Under the pieces are notes generated by a model that worked only from the letters and a program-made list of their open reading frames with translations, was not told where the DNA came from and did no database searches. Shown here one piece after another: positions 34,653 to 41,896 of a stretch of DNA of 46,044 nt. Source of the DNA: Haloferula sp. BvORR071 (GTDB lineage Bacteria; Verrucomicrobiota; Verrucomicrobiia; Verrucomicrobiales; Akkermansiaceae); contig NZ_BATP01000038.1 of assembly GCF_000739615.1 (NCBI RefSeq), positions 1-46,044 on the forward strand, given 5' to 3'. The position numbers and the translations under genes are program-made. The stretch's first letter is position 1. Every line of letters begins with the position of its first letter.

Positions 34653-35671
34653 AAACCTTCCCTCTCTTCATTGGCATCGCTCTGGCAGCCTGCCCACTCC
34701 TGCACGCGCAGTCCACGAACTACGCAAACTTCATCCGCCAGAAGCAGCTGCCGACAGGTGTGGTCTGGGACATGCCGGTGAACACGGTCGGCGAGGGCTT
34801 GTCGCCGCTGGCCATTAACCCGGGCGGCGCGCAATTCGAGCTGTGGACTGTGAACAATGTCACGGCGGCGAGCTACCTGTTGGAATCCCGCTACGTTGGA
34901 GCTTACGTGCCGATGGCGAACGTGACCATCACCTCGGAAGATCCGTATGCGGTGATCCCGCGGACGCGGGCAGACCGGCCCTATACCGTTTCGGTCGCCG
35001 TGGATGGCCTCAAGACCAACGATCCGAATGCTCCGGCAGCGGCGACGATGGTGAACTTCCTGCGCCACGTGCAATCGTACGGGGCGACGGGTACCGGGCT
35101 CGGCTTAAATCGTACCCAGGCCACCCTCCTGATGAACGATCCGATCACGACCAATGGTGGCCACACCTACAGCTTCGCGATCAATTCCGTGCCGGGCACC
35201 AACCGCGCAAAGGTCCGCGGTGAAGAGCGCTTCTCGGTGTTCTCGCTGGAGGACTACCAGGCGCCTGAGTTGCAGTTGAGCTCACAGTTCATCCAGATCT
35301 GGCCGGTGGCGGACGCCACGATTGCCGGCATGACGCCGGGTCAATTGGTTCGCTTCAAGCTGCCTTCGGTGACCCTCACCTTCAACGACCTCTATCCGGA
35401 TAGCCACACGTACGCCCAAGTTTACAAGGGTTCGCCCCAGCTTGGTAAGTCGGGAACCATCGTTCCGGGCTCCTCGATCGTGATCAACGACACCGTGCCT
35501 CAGAGCCGGGTCCTGACCCTGGTCGACTACGATGCGGCTTTCACCGACGATGGCACCTGGACGATGGAGATCTTGACCAAGACTCCCTTCGGCCTTGAGC
35601 GCCTGAACTATGTTTCGTTCGTCCTTGACCGGACGATCCAGATGAATGCTTCGGTTACGACCACCGAATAA
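34649..35671 (+). CDS. Exported protein of unknown function, third gene of operon
   Basis: The 340-residue product has a signal peptide (FIGIALAACPLLHAQ). It is beta-rich throughout (ASYLLESRYVGAYVPMANVTI, PYTVSVAVDG, RFKLPSVTLTFNDLYP) without a recognised domain, Cys pair or catalytic motif. It lacks the [FY]YR tail and a PEP-CTERM tail. With its two partners it forms a compact exported module. Its size and strand pattern would suit a surface or pilus-like subunit, but nothing in the sequence proves this. Confidence 0.8.
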   Translation: MKTFPLFIGIALAACPLLHAQSTNYANFIRQKQLPTGVVWDMPVNTVGEGLSPLAINPGGAQFELWTVNNVTAASYLLESRYVGAYVPMANVTITSEDPYAVIPRTRADRPYTVSVAVDGLKTNDPNAPAAATMVNFLRHVQSYGATGTGLGLNRTQATLLMNDPITTNGGHTYSFAINSVPGTNRAKVRGEERFSVFSLEDYQAPELQLSSQFIQIWPVADATIAGMTPGQLVRFKLPSVTLTFNDLYPDSHTYAQVYKGSPQLGKSGTIVPGSSIVINDTVPQSRVLTLVDYDAAFTDDGTWTMEILTKTPFGLERLNYVSFVLDRTIQMNASVTTTE

Positions 35672-35726
35672 TCCTGAAGACATCACCGCCGGCGAGGTCG
35701 GGAAACCCCGCCGCTTGTGAATTCGG

Positions 35727-35773
35727 GATAAGAAAATCCGGTCGCGGCTTCTCGGGTGAAGCTGCGACCGGAT
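35727..35773 (-). terminator. Strong hairpin terminator of the DJ-1/PfpI gene
   Basis: A 16-bp stem with one G-T pair (35736-35751 with 35758-35773) and a six-base loop. On the minus strand it is followed by TTTTCTT, so it suits the gene ending at 35874; on the plus strand an A-run follows, so it is weak for the operon ending at 35671. Confidence 0.75.
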
Positions 35774-35873
35774 CTTAAAAAAAGATCGTGGCTGATCACC
35801 GGTTCCGCATCGTCCTTGAGGCGCTGCGGAACACGTGTTTAGGGGCGGAGTCCTCTTTCTCTGCCGCCGTATT

Positions 35874-36620
35874 TCAGGTGGTGGGCAGCAACTGCCTCAC
35901 CAGCGCTTGGACCATGCGCGGGAGATCGTAGGGGAAGCGTGCGGTGATCAAGTTGCCGTCCACCACGCAGGGCTCGTCGAGCACCGTTGCGCCGGCGTTC
36001 GCGAGGTCCACGTGGATATTCCACACCGCGGTCGCACGTTTGCCTTTGAGAATGCCAGCGCTCACCATCACCCACTGTCCGTGGCAGATGGCGCAGGTCG
36101 GCTTGCCGGATTCGTGCATGGCACGAACCAAGGCGCGTGCAGGTTCGTCCATTCGCAGAGCATCGGGATTCCAGCAGCCGCCCGGCAGGATCACGGCATC
36201 GTAGTCGGTCGCCTGGACTTCATCCGTGTAGCGGTCGATTTGGATCCAGCCGGCATTCTCCATCAGCCGGATCGCCAGCACATGCGTCGCAGCCATCGGC
36301 GGGAAGCGTAGCCCCAGGGTGGGATGAAACTCGCCGATGCGGGGCGATACGACATGCACCGTCGCGCCGTGCTCGGCCAGCCAGCGCTGCGCCCCCACGA
36401 TCTCCACTTCCTCCACCCCATTGGTGCAGCAGATGGCGATGCGCTTGCCCGCCAGCAGGGTGGGATCGGACGGTGGATCGAAGAGGAAATCCCGCAGTTC
36501 GCAGTTGAGCTCGCCGTCGGCGCTGGTGAGGAGCTCGGTCGAAATCGACGGCACCGGGGAGGGCGTCATCAGCTGCTGCAAGCGGTCAAACGCCGCCTTG
36601 GGTCCTGGGCTAGGGTTCAT
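35874..36620 (-). CDS. DJ-1/PfpI family protein with N-terminal extension
   Basis: The 248-residue product carries a DJ-1/PfpI domain from about residue 58 (KRIAICCTNGVEEVEIVGA), with the nucleophile elbow AICHG (Cys179) and the preceding acidic Glu near residue 70. Family members include proteases, chaperones and glyoxalases, so the reaction is open. An extra 57 residues precede the domain. The ATG at 36620 starts the protein; the longer frame to 36704 reads the divergent promoter. It faces the phosphodiesterase gene across 90 bases. Confidence 0.88.
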   Translation of the reverse strand: MNPSPGPKAAFDRLQQLMTPSPVPSISTELLTSADGELNCELRDFLFDPPSDPTLLAGKRIAICCTNGVEEVEIVGAQRWLAEHGATVHVVSPRIGEFHPTLGLRFPPMAATHVLAIRLMENAGWIQIDRYTDEVQATDYDAVILPGGCWNPDALRMDEPARALVRAMHESGKPTCAICHGQWVMVSAGILKGKRATAVWNIHVDLANAGATVLDEPCVVDGNLITARFPYDLPRMVQALVRQLLPTT

Positions 36621-36710
36621 TGTGGTGATTCTCCAAACGGCGCGTGACAGTTCAATCACACACGTTGGCACCGTTGACGGCCTCCACCTTGTTTCTCTTA
36701 GCATTCCCGC

Positions 36711-37613
36711 ATGAGCCGCTCACTCTTTCGGTCCGCTTTTGCCATCTTTGCCCTCGGCTGTGCCCAGCTTGCCCAGGCTGGCAGCCGTGCGGACCACGTC
36801 TTCATCGTCAGCTTCGACCAGGCCTCGCCCGCGGGAATCGCCAAGGCCGACATGCCAGTTTACAAGGAAATGGCCGCCCAAGGTGCCCATACGTGGGAGG
36901 CTTACACCATCGTGCCGAGCCTGACCCTGCCCTCGCATACCTCCATGCTCACCGGTGTGGGCATCCAGAAGCACCAGATCGACTGGAACAGCTACATGCC
37001 CGAGCGCGGCCAAGTGAAAGTCCCCACCATCTTCAGCCTGGCCAAGGAAAAGGGCATCTCCACCGCGATGTTTGTGGCGAAGGAGAAGTTCCAGCACCTC
37101 AATCTTCCGGGGACCGTCGACCTTTTCGTCTATCCGAAGGACGATGAAACCTGCGGCAGCGTCGCCCGCCACTTTGCGGAGCAGGTCGGCACTCTCAAGC
37201 CGGGCCTCTGCTTTATCCACTTCGGCGACCCTGATGTGAAAGGCCACGAATTTGGCATCGATTCCCCGCAGAAAATGCAGGCCTACGCCGATACCGACAA
37301 GGCCCTCAAGGTTCTCCGCGACGCCGTGGCCAATGCCGGCATCGCGGACAGCAGCGTCTTCATCCTCACCGCCGACCACGGCTGCCACGACATCAAGGAT
37401 TCTAACGGCATCACCCGTGGCACCCATGGCAGCTCATCCCCGGAAGACGTCACCATTCCTTGGATCGCTTGGGGCAAGGGCGTGAAGCCCGGCAAGACCA
37501 TCACCGCTCCCGTGGTCCAGTACGATACCGCTGCCACCGCGCTCTGGCTGCTGGGAGTGCCACTTCCGGAGGGATTCTGGGGCCGCCCTGTCTCCAGCGC
37601 CTTCGAGGAGTGA
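36711..37613 (+). CDS. Exported alkaline phosphatase / phosphodiesterase-type protein
   Basis: The 300-residue product has a signal peptide (AIFALGCAQLAQAG). It belongs to the type I phosphodiesterase/nucleotide pyrophosphatase superfamily: metal-binding Asp in VSFDQAS, nucleophile Thr in SLTLPSHTSMLTG, and DHG in LTADHGCHD with a second His in GTHGSSSPED. It likely hydrolyses phosphodiesters or pyrophosphates outside the inner membrane. It is short relative to eukaryotic NPPs but similar to bacterial members. A bidirectional terminator follows. Confidence 0.88.
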   Translation: MSRSLFRSAFAIFALGCAQLAQAGSRADHVFIVSFDQASPAGIAKADMPVYKEMAAQGAHTWEAYTIVPSLTLPSHTSMLTGVGIQKHQIDWNSYMPERGQVKVPTIFSLAKEKGISTAMFVAKEKFQHLNLPGTVDLFVYPKDDETCGSVARHFAEQVGTLKPGLCFIHFGDPDVKGHEFGIDSPQKMQAYADTDKALKVLRDAVANAGIADSSVFILTADHGCHDIKDSNGITRGTHGSSSPEDVTIPWIAWGKGVKPGKTITAPVVQYDTAATALWLLGVPLPEGFWGRPVSSAFEE

Positions 37614-37666
37614 TCGACCCGGCCCGCGCGAGCCGTGGCTCACTCGGGAAGCAAGAAGCAGACACG

Positions 37667-37700
37667 AAAAAAGCGTCCCTTGGCGGGGACGCTTTTTCTT
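37667..37700. terminator. Bidirectional hairpin terminator
   Basis: AAAAAGCGTCCC (37668-37679) pairs with GGGACGCTTTTT (37686-37697) over 12 bp. The A and T ends serve as U-tracts in both directions, ending the phosphodiesterase gene on the plus strand and the tRNA transcript on the minus strand. Confidence 0.85.
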
Positions 37701-37728
37701 CGTCGCACTCATCTCTCCCGGGGAGAGA

Positions 37729-37814
37729 TGGTGGGCAGGAAAGGATTCGAACCTTTGAAGGCGTAAGCCAGCAGATTTACAGTCTGCCCCGTTTGACCGC
37801 TCCGGAACCTGCCC
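37729..37814 (-). tRNA. tRNA-Tyr (anticodon GUA), class II with encoded CCA
   Basis: The reverse strand reads GGGCAGG at the 5' end and CCTGCCC before ACCA at the 3' end, giving a 7-bp acceptor stem. The anticodon arm is GCAGA-CTGTAAA-TCTGC with anticodon GTA. A long variable arm (class II, as in bacterial tRNA-Tyr) and the T-arm with GTTCGAATC are visible. The encoded CCA is at 37729-37731. A 10-bp palindrome (CATCTCTCCC at 37710-37719) overlaps the 3' end. Confidence 0.95.
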
Positions 37815-37887
37815 TTTGTTTCGGCGGGACGGAGAACTAGGGGGAGCCTCCGAATTTGGCAAGGGAAAATCCGCACTTGTTAGAGAT

Positions 37888-38658
37888 TTACCAGACGGTG
37901 CGGCCGCCGTTCACGATCAGGGTCTGGCCGGTGAGGAAAGAGGCCTCGCAGGAGGCGAAATAGTTCACCGCGTGGGCGATATCGGCCGGGGTTCCCCAGC
38001 GGCCCAGCGGCACGGTGGCCAGGTAGCTGGCCTTGTGCTCCTCTGCGACCTCGTCGTGGCGTTCCACCGGGATCCAGCCGGGGGCCACGGTATTCACGGT
38101 GATGCCGAAGGGAGCCAGCTCATTGGCCATCGAGCGGCTCCAGCCGATCTGCCCGCCCTTCGCCGCCACGTAGGCGCTGAATTCCGGCATGCCCAGGTGG
38201 TAGACCTCGCTGGTGATATTGATGATCCGGCCACGGGAGCGCTCCTTCATGGAGGGCACCAGCCGCTTGGCCAGCAGGAAGGGGCTCTTCACGAAGGCTT
38301 GGAGCATGGATTCGTGCTCTTCCCAGGTGTAGTCCTCCAGCTTCTTCATCGGCTGGTGCGGCGTGGCATTGGCCACCACGATATCGACTGGCCCGAAGCG
38401 CGCCTCGATCTCCCCGGCCATCCGGTTCACCTCGGCTTCGTCCATCGCGTCGCCGGAGACCAGCATCGCCTCGCCACCTGCTGCCAGGATGCCCGCGACG
38501 ACCGCTTCGCCAGCGGCTTTGTTCGCGAAGCTATTGACCACCGTCTTGGCCCCGGCGGCGGCCAGGGTCTCGGCGATGATCCGGCCGAGGCCGCGGCTGG
38601 ATCCGGTGATCCAGGCGACGCGTCCATCAAGGCGGAAAGGCAGGTGCTCAGCAGGCAT
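37888..38658 (-). CDS. SDR family oxidoreductase
   Basis: The 256-residue product is a classical short-chain dehydrogenase: TGSSRGLG cofactor site (residues 19-26), NATPHQ in place of NNAG, INITSE with Ser, and YVAAKGG (Tyr-xxx-Lys). PGWIPVERH is the substrate-loop region. It resembles FabG-like enzymes, but the variant NATP suggests a different substrate; activity cannot be named. It is divergent from the sulfatase gene across 188 bases. Confidence 0.9.
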   Translation of the reverse strand: MPAEHLPFRLDGRVAWITGSSRGLGRIIAETLAAAGAKTVVNSFANKAAGEAVVAGILAAGGEAMLVSGDAMDEAEVNRMAGEIEARFGPVDIVVANATPHQPMKKLEDYTWEEHESMLQAFVKSPFLLAKRLVPSMKERSRGRIINITSEVYHLGMPEFSAYVAAKGGQIGWSRSMANELAPFGITVNTVAPGWIPVERHDEVAEEHKASYLATVPLGRWGTPADIAHAVNYFASCEASFLTGQTLIVNGGRTVW

Positions 38659-38727
38659 GATTCAGGGTGTAACGGGCTGCTCTTACGGGGCCAAGAGTCA
38701 ACCGCGTTTCAAAAACCTGTGGGTAGT

Positions 38728-38743
38728 CATTTGCGTGCAAATG
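38728..38743. promoter_or_regulatory. Palindromic candidate operator in divergent promoter region
   Basis: CATTTGC-GT-GCAAATG is a perfect 7-bp inverted repeat in the gap between the SDR gene (minus) and the sulfatase gene (plus). Such spacing suits a dimeric repressor or activator. No regulator gene is adjacent, so the binding protein is unknown. Confidence 0.4.
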
Positions 38744-38846
38744 CTGTCATGCTTTTGGCAGAAAAAGGCTTCTGGAGACCCGATAGTCGCCTTTTTCGGG
38801 GACAGGGGACTGACAACTCGCCTCGGGCGGGGAAGTATCCGGGCTC

Positions 38847-40265
38847 GTGATCCGCCTTTTCTGCCTGCTCGCCTTCCTTCTCTCCCCGGCCGTCCTCCCG
38901 GCGGCGGAGAAGCCCAACGTGCTCTACCTCTTTGCGGATGACATGACCTGGAAGGCCGTCCATGCCCTCTCCGGGGAGGACATCGATACCCCGAATCTCG
39001 ATCGCCTCGCGGCCCGCGGCTGCAGCTTTACCCACGCCTACAATCCCGGCGGCTGGCACGGTGCCATCTGCGTGGCCAGCCGGACCATGCTCATGACCGG
39101 CCGCCCGCTGTGGAAGGCGAAGGAAGCCGAGGCCAAGCTGAAGGAGGATTTTGTGGCCCAGGGCCGCCTCTGGCCGCAGCTCATGGCGGCGCAGGGCTAC
39201 CGCACCTGCTTCTCCGGCAAGTGGCACCTCGAGGTCAGCCACGAGGGCGTCTTCCAGCAGGTCCGCCACTTCCGGCCCGGCGGCATGGCCCCGGACCGGC
39301 AGAATGCCTACTTCCGTCCGGTGGAGGGCAAGCCGGACACCTGGAACGCCAGCGATCCGGAGGAAGGCGGCATGTGGACCGGCGGCGAGCACTGGAGCTC
39401 GGTGGTCGCGGATGATTTTTCGACCTTCCTCGGCGATGCTGACCCGCGCCCTTGGTTCATGTATCTGGCCTTCAATGCGCCCCACGACCCGCGGCAGTCG
39501 CCCTTGGAGACCTTGGCCAAATACCCGCTCTCGCGGATCAAAGTGCCGGCGAATTTCCTGCCGCTCTATCCCTACCGGGCCGCCATGGGAGCGGACAAGG
39601 GGCTGCGGGACGAGAATCTGGCCCCCTTTCCGCGCACTCCCTTCGCGGTGCAGACGCATCGCCGCGAATACTACGCCGCGATCACCTACCTCGACGCCCA
39701 GATCGGCCGGATCCTCGATGCCCTCGACCAGAGCCCGGCGGCCAAGAACACCTACATTTTCTTCACCGCGGACCACGGGCTCTCCTGCGGTGAGCACGGC
39801 CTGATGGGGAAGCAGAATCTCTACGACTCCAGCGTCCGCGTGCCCTTCATCGTCGCCGGTCCCGGGGTGCCTGCGGGCATGCGCACGGATGCTCCGATCT
39901 ACCTCCAGGATGCGATGCCCACGGCGCTGAAGCTCGCCGGTGCCACGGTGTCGGCGGAAGTCGGCTTCCAGGACCTGCGGCCGCACTGGGAAGGGAAGGG
40001 GATCCGCCGGGACGCGGTGATCGGCGCTTACCGCGACCTGCAGCGGATGGTCAGCAAGGATGGCAAGAAGCTCCTTCTCTATCCGAAGGCCGACGTGGTC
40101 CGGATTTTCGATCTGAAGGCCGATCCCGACGAGATGCACGATCTGGCCGGAACCCCGGAGGGCGATGCCCTCGCCGGGCCGCTTTTCCAGCGCCTGCTGG
40201 AGATTCAGAAGGAAACCGGTGATCCGCTTGATCTGGCCGCCGCCTTCCCAAAGTTGGCGAAGTAG
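38847..40265 (+). CDS. Exported type I sulfatase with CVASR motif
   Basis: The 472-residue product has a signal peptide (LFCLLAFLLSPAVLPAA) and the sulfatase/alkaline phosphatase fold: NVLYLFADDMTW (metal Asp pair), DTPNLDRLAARG, formylglycine site HGAICVASRT with Cys75, GKWHL, and FTADHGLSCGEHGL. The motif is C-x-A-S-R, not the usual C-x-P-S-R, but Cys and Arg are kept, so maturation by the formylglycine-generating enzyme at 20203 is plausible. The substrate (a sulfated sugar or lipid) is unknown. The start is a GTG; the hairpin at 40265 follows the stop. Confidence 0.92.
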   Translation: MIRLFCLLAFLLSPAVLPAAEKPNVLYLFADDMTWKAVHALSGEDIDTPNLDRLAARGCSFTHAYNPGGWHGAICVASRTMLMTGRPLWKAKEAEAKLKEDFVAQGRLWPQLMAAQGYRTCFSGKWHLEVSHEGVFQQVRHFRPGGMAPDRQNAYFRPVEGKPDTWNASDPEEGGMWTGGEHWSSVVADDFSTFLGDADPRPWFMYLAFNAPHDPRQSPLETLAKYPLSRIKVPANFLPLYPYRAAMGADKGLRDENLAPFPRTPFAVQTHRREYYAAITYLDAQIGRILDALDQSPAAKNTYIFFTADHGLSCGEHGLMGKQNLYDSSVRVPFIVAGPGVPAGMRTDAPIYLQDAMPTALKLAGATVSAEVGFQDLRPHWEGKGIRRDAVIGAYRDLQRMVSKDGKKLLLYPKADVVRIFDLKADPDEMHDLAGTPEGDALAGPLFQRLLEIQKETGDPLDLAAAFPKLAK

Positions 40266-40288
40266 TCCGCTCAGTCCTCTGAGCGGAC
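40265..40288 (+). terminator. Perfect hairpin at sulfatase stop
   Basis: GTCCGCTCAG (40265-40274) pairs perfectly with CTGAGCGGAC (40279-40288) over a four-base loop. It begins at the last base of the stop codon. There is no U-tract, so termination strength is uncertain; it may instead stabilise the mRNA 3' end. Confidence 0.5.
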
Positions 40289-40465
40289 GAAGCTACCCCG
40301 GCTGCCGACATCTCCGAGTGCCCCCGGTGAAATCCGCCCACAGGACTGTGCGGACTACCTTCGCTTTCCCGGAGCTGGCGGCAGCTGCGGCGGAAGCGGC
40401 AAAATCGCACTGATCCTGCGTTTTCCGGTTTCCAGCCCGCGGGCCGTCCTCCTAGCGTCCGGACC

Positions 40466-41524
40466 ATGGCTATCGACGTTGCTCTCCTCTCTCGTGTCTG
40501 TGAAGCCCCCGGCGCCCCGGGATTCGAAAAGATCATCCGCGAACTTGTCCTCAAGGAAATCCAAGGCCTGGCCGACGAGATCCGCGTCGACAACATGGGC
40601 AACGTCATCGCCTTCAAGAAGGGCAAGTCCTCCGCCAAGCGCGCGATGGCTGCGGCGCACATGGACGAGATTGGCTTCATCGTCACCTACATCGATGACA
40701 AGGGTTTCATCCGCTTCAACCCGCTCGGTGGCTTTGATCCCAAGACGCTGACTTCCCAGCGCGTCATCGTCCACGGCAAGAAAGACCTCCTCGGTGTGAT
40801 GGGCTCGAAGCCCACCCACATCATGCAGCCGGAAGATCGCAACAAGCCGGCCAAGATCACCGACTACTTCATCGATACCGGCCTGCCCAAGAAGGAGGTC
40901 GAGAAGTTCATCGAAGTCGGCAATCCGGTCACGCGCTGGAGCCCGCTGTTAGAGCTGGGCGAATGCGTGAACGTGAAGTCGCTCGACAACAGGGTCTGCG
41001 TCTTCCTGCTCATCGAGGCCCTGCGTGCCTTGCAGAAGAGCAAGAAGAAGCCCGCCTACGACTTTTACGCCGTCTTCACCGTGCAGGAAGAAGTCGGCCT
41101 GCGTGGTGCGAATGTTTCGGCTCTCGATATCAAGCCGGACTTCGGCTTCGGCCTCGATACCACGATTGCCTATGACGTTCCCGGCTCCACGCCACAGGAG
41201 CGTTGCACCGCCTTGGGCGAAGGCGCGGGCATCAAGATCATGGATAGCTCCGTGATCTGCGACTACCGCATGGTCGCCTTCATGAAGAAGACGGCGGATG
41301 CGCACAAGATCAAGTGGCAGCCGGAGATCCTCGCCGCCGGCGGCACCGATACCGCGGGCCTGCAGCGCATGGTCCCCGGCGGCTCGATCGCCGGTGCCGT
41401 CTCCGTGCCCACGCGCCACATCCACCAGACCATCGAGACCGTGCACAAGAAGGACCTGCAGGCGTCGATCGATCTGCTTGTCGCTTGTGTCTGCGAGTTG
41501 GACAAGGGCGATTGGAAGTTCTGA
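40466..41524 (+). CDS. M42 family aminopeptidase
   Basis: The 352-residue product is a cytosolic metallopeptidase of the M42 (PepA/FrvX/TET-like) family. Metal and catalytic motifs are AAHMDEIGF (His65, Asp67), SLDNRVCV, VQEEVGLRG (Glu-Glu), GLDTTIA and PTRHIHQTIE. These proteins form large tetrahedral complexes that trim peptides. The length is normal and no signal peptide is present. It stands alone after the sulfatase gene. Confidence 0.95.
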   Translation: MAIDVALLSRVCEAPGAPGFEKIIRELVLKEIQGLADEIRVDNMGNVIAFKKGKSSAKRAMAAAHMDEIGFIVTYIDDKGFIRFNPLGGFDPKTLTSQRVIVHGKKDLLGVMGSKPTHIMQPEDRNKPAKITDYFIDTGLPKKEVEKFIEVGNPVTRWSPLLELGECVNVKSLDNRVCVFLLIEALRALQKSKKKPAYDFYAVFTVQEEVGLRGANVSALDIKPDFGFGLDTTIAYDVPGSTPQERCTALGEGAGIKIMDSSVICDYRMVAFMKKTADAHKIKWQPEILAAGGTDTAGLQRMVPGGSIAGAVSVPTRHIHQTIETVHKKDLQASIDLLVACVCELDKGDWKF

Positions 41525-41896
41525 TAGGGCCCACGTGCCTCATCGACGCTCGCCTTCATAGCGCCCGCGTCTTCCTCTACAGTCCCAAAGGGGCGGCAGG
41601 TTGATGGCCTAGGGTGAGCGCGCTTACCCTTGGGTAACCCCGCGCAATTTATCCGGGAACTCTTTAATCGGCTCTGATACTGCCGCCCCCCTTAAGGAAG
41701 ATTGGGGAGAAAACAAGGCGACAGCGCCGCATGCTCTGATACAAGTCACTACTTGGATCGGATGTTCGGCTTCCCATTTGCCTCATCTTGATGAAGCGTC
41801 GCCTCCCTTGCCGCCATGGCCAGACCCCATCGGCTTTGCGAAATTCTCAGCAGGCCCCGAGCCCGGCTCGTCGCCGGGGTGTGTGGTGGACCCCTG
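41525..41896. other. 372-base intergenic region upstream of the PATR/beta-helix protein
   Basis: No gene is seen. The region contains overlapping inverted repeats at 41611-41637: AGGGTGAGC/GCTTACCCT (41611-41630, one G-T pair) and TTACCC-TT-GGGTAA (41624-41637), which cannot form together. Downstream lies a C-rich tract (about 41680-41700) before the start at 41897. It is a likely leader or promoter region for the surface protein. Confidence 0.45.

Noticed and set aside
37434..37862. Open frame across tRNA-Tyr
   Set aside because: The region is a well-formed tRNA gene; the frame covers the tRNA and a terminator.
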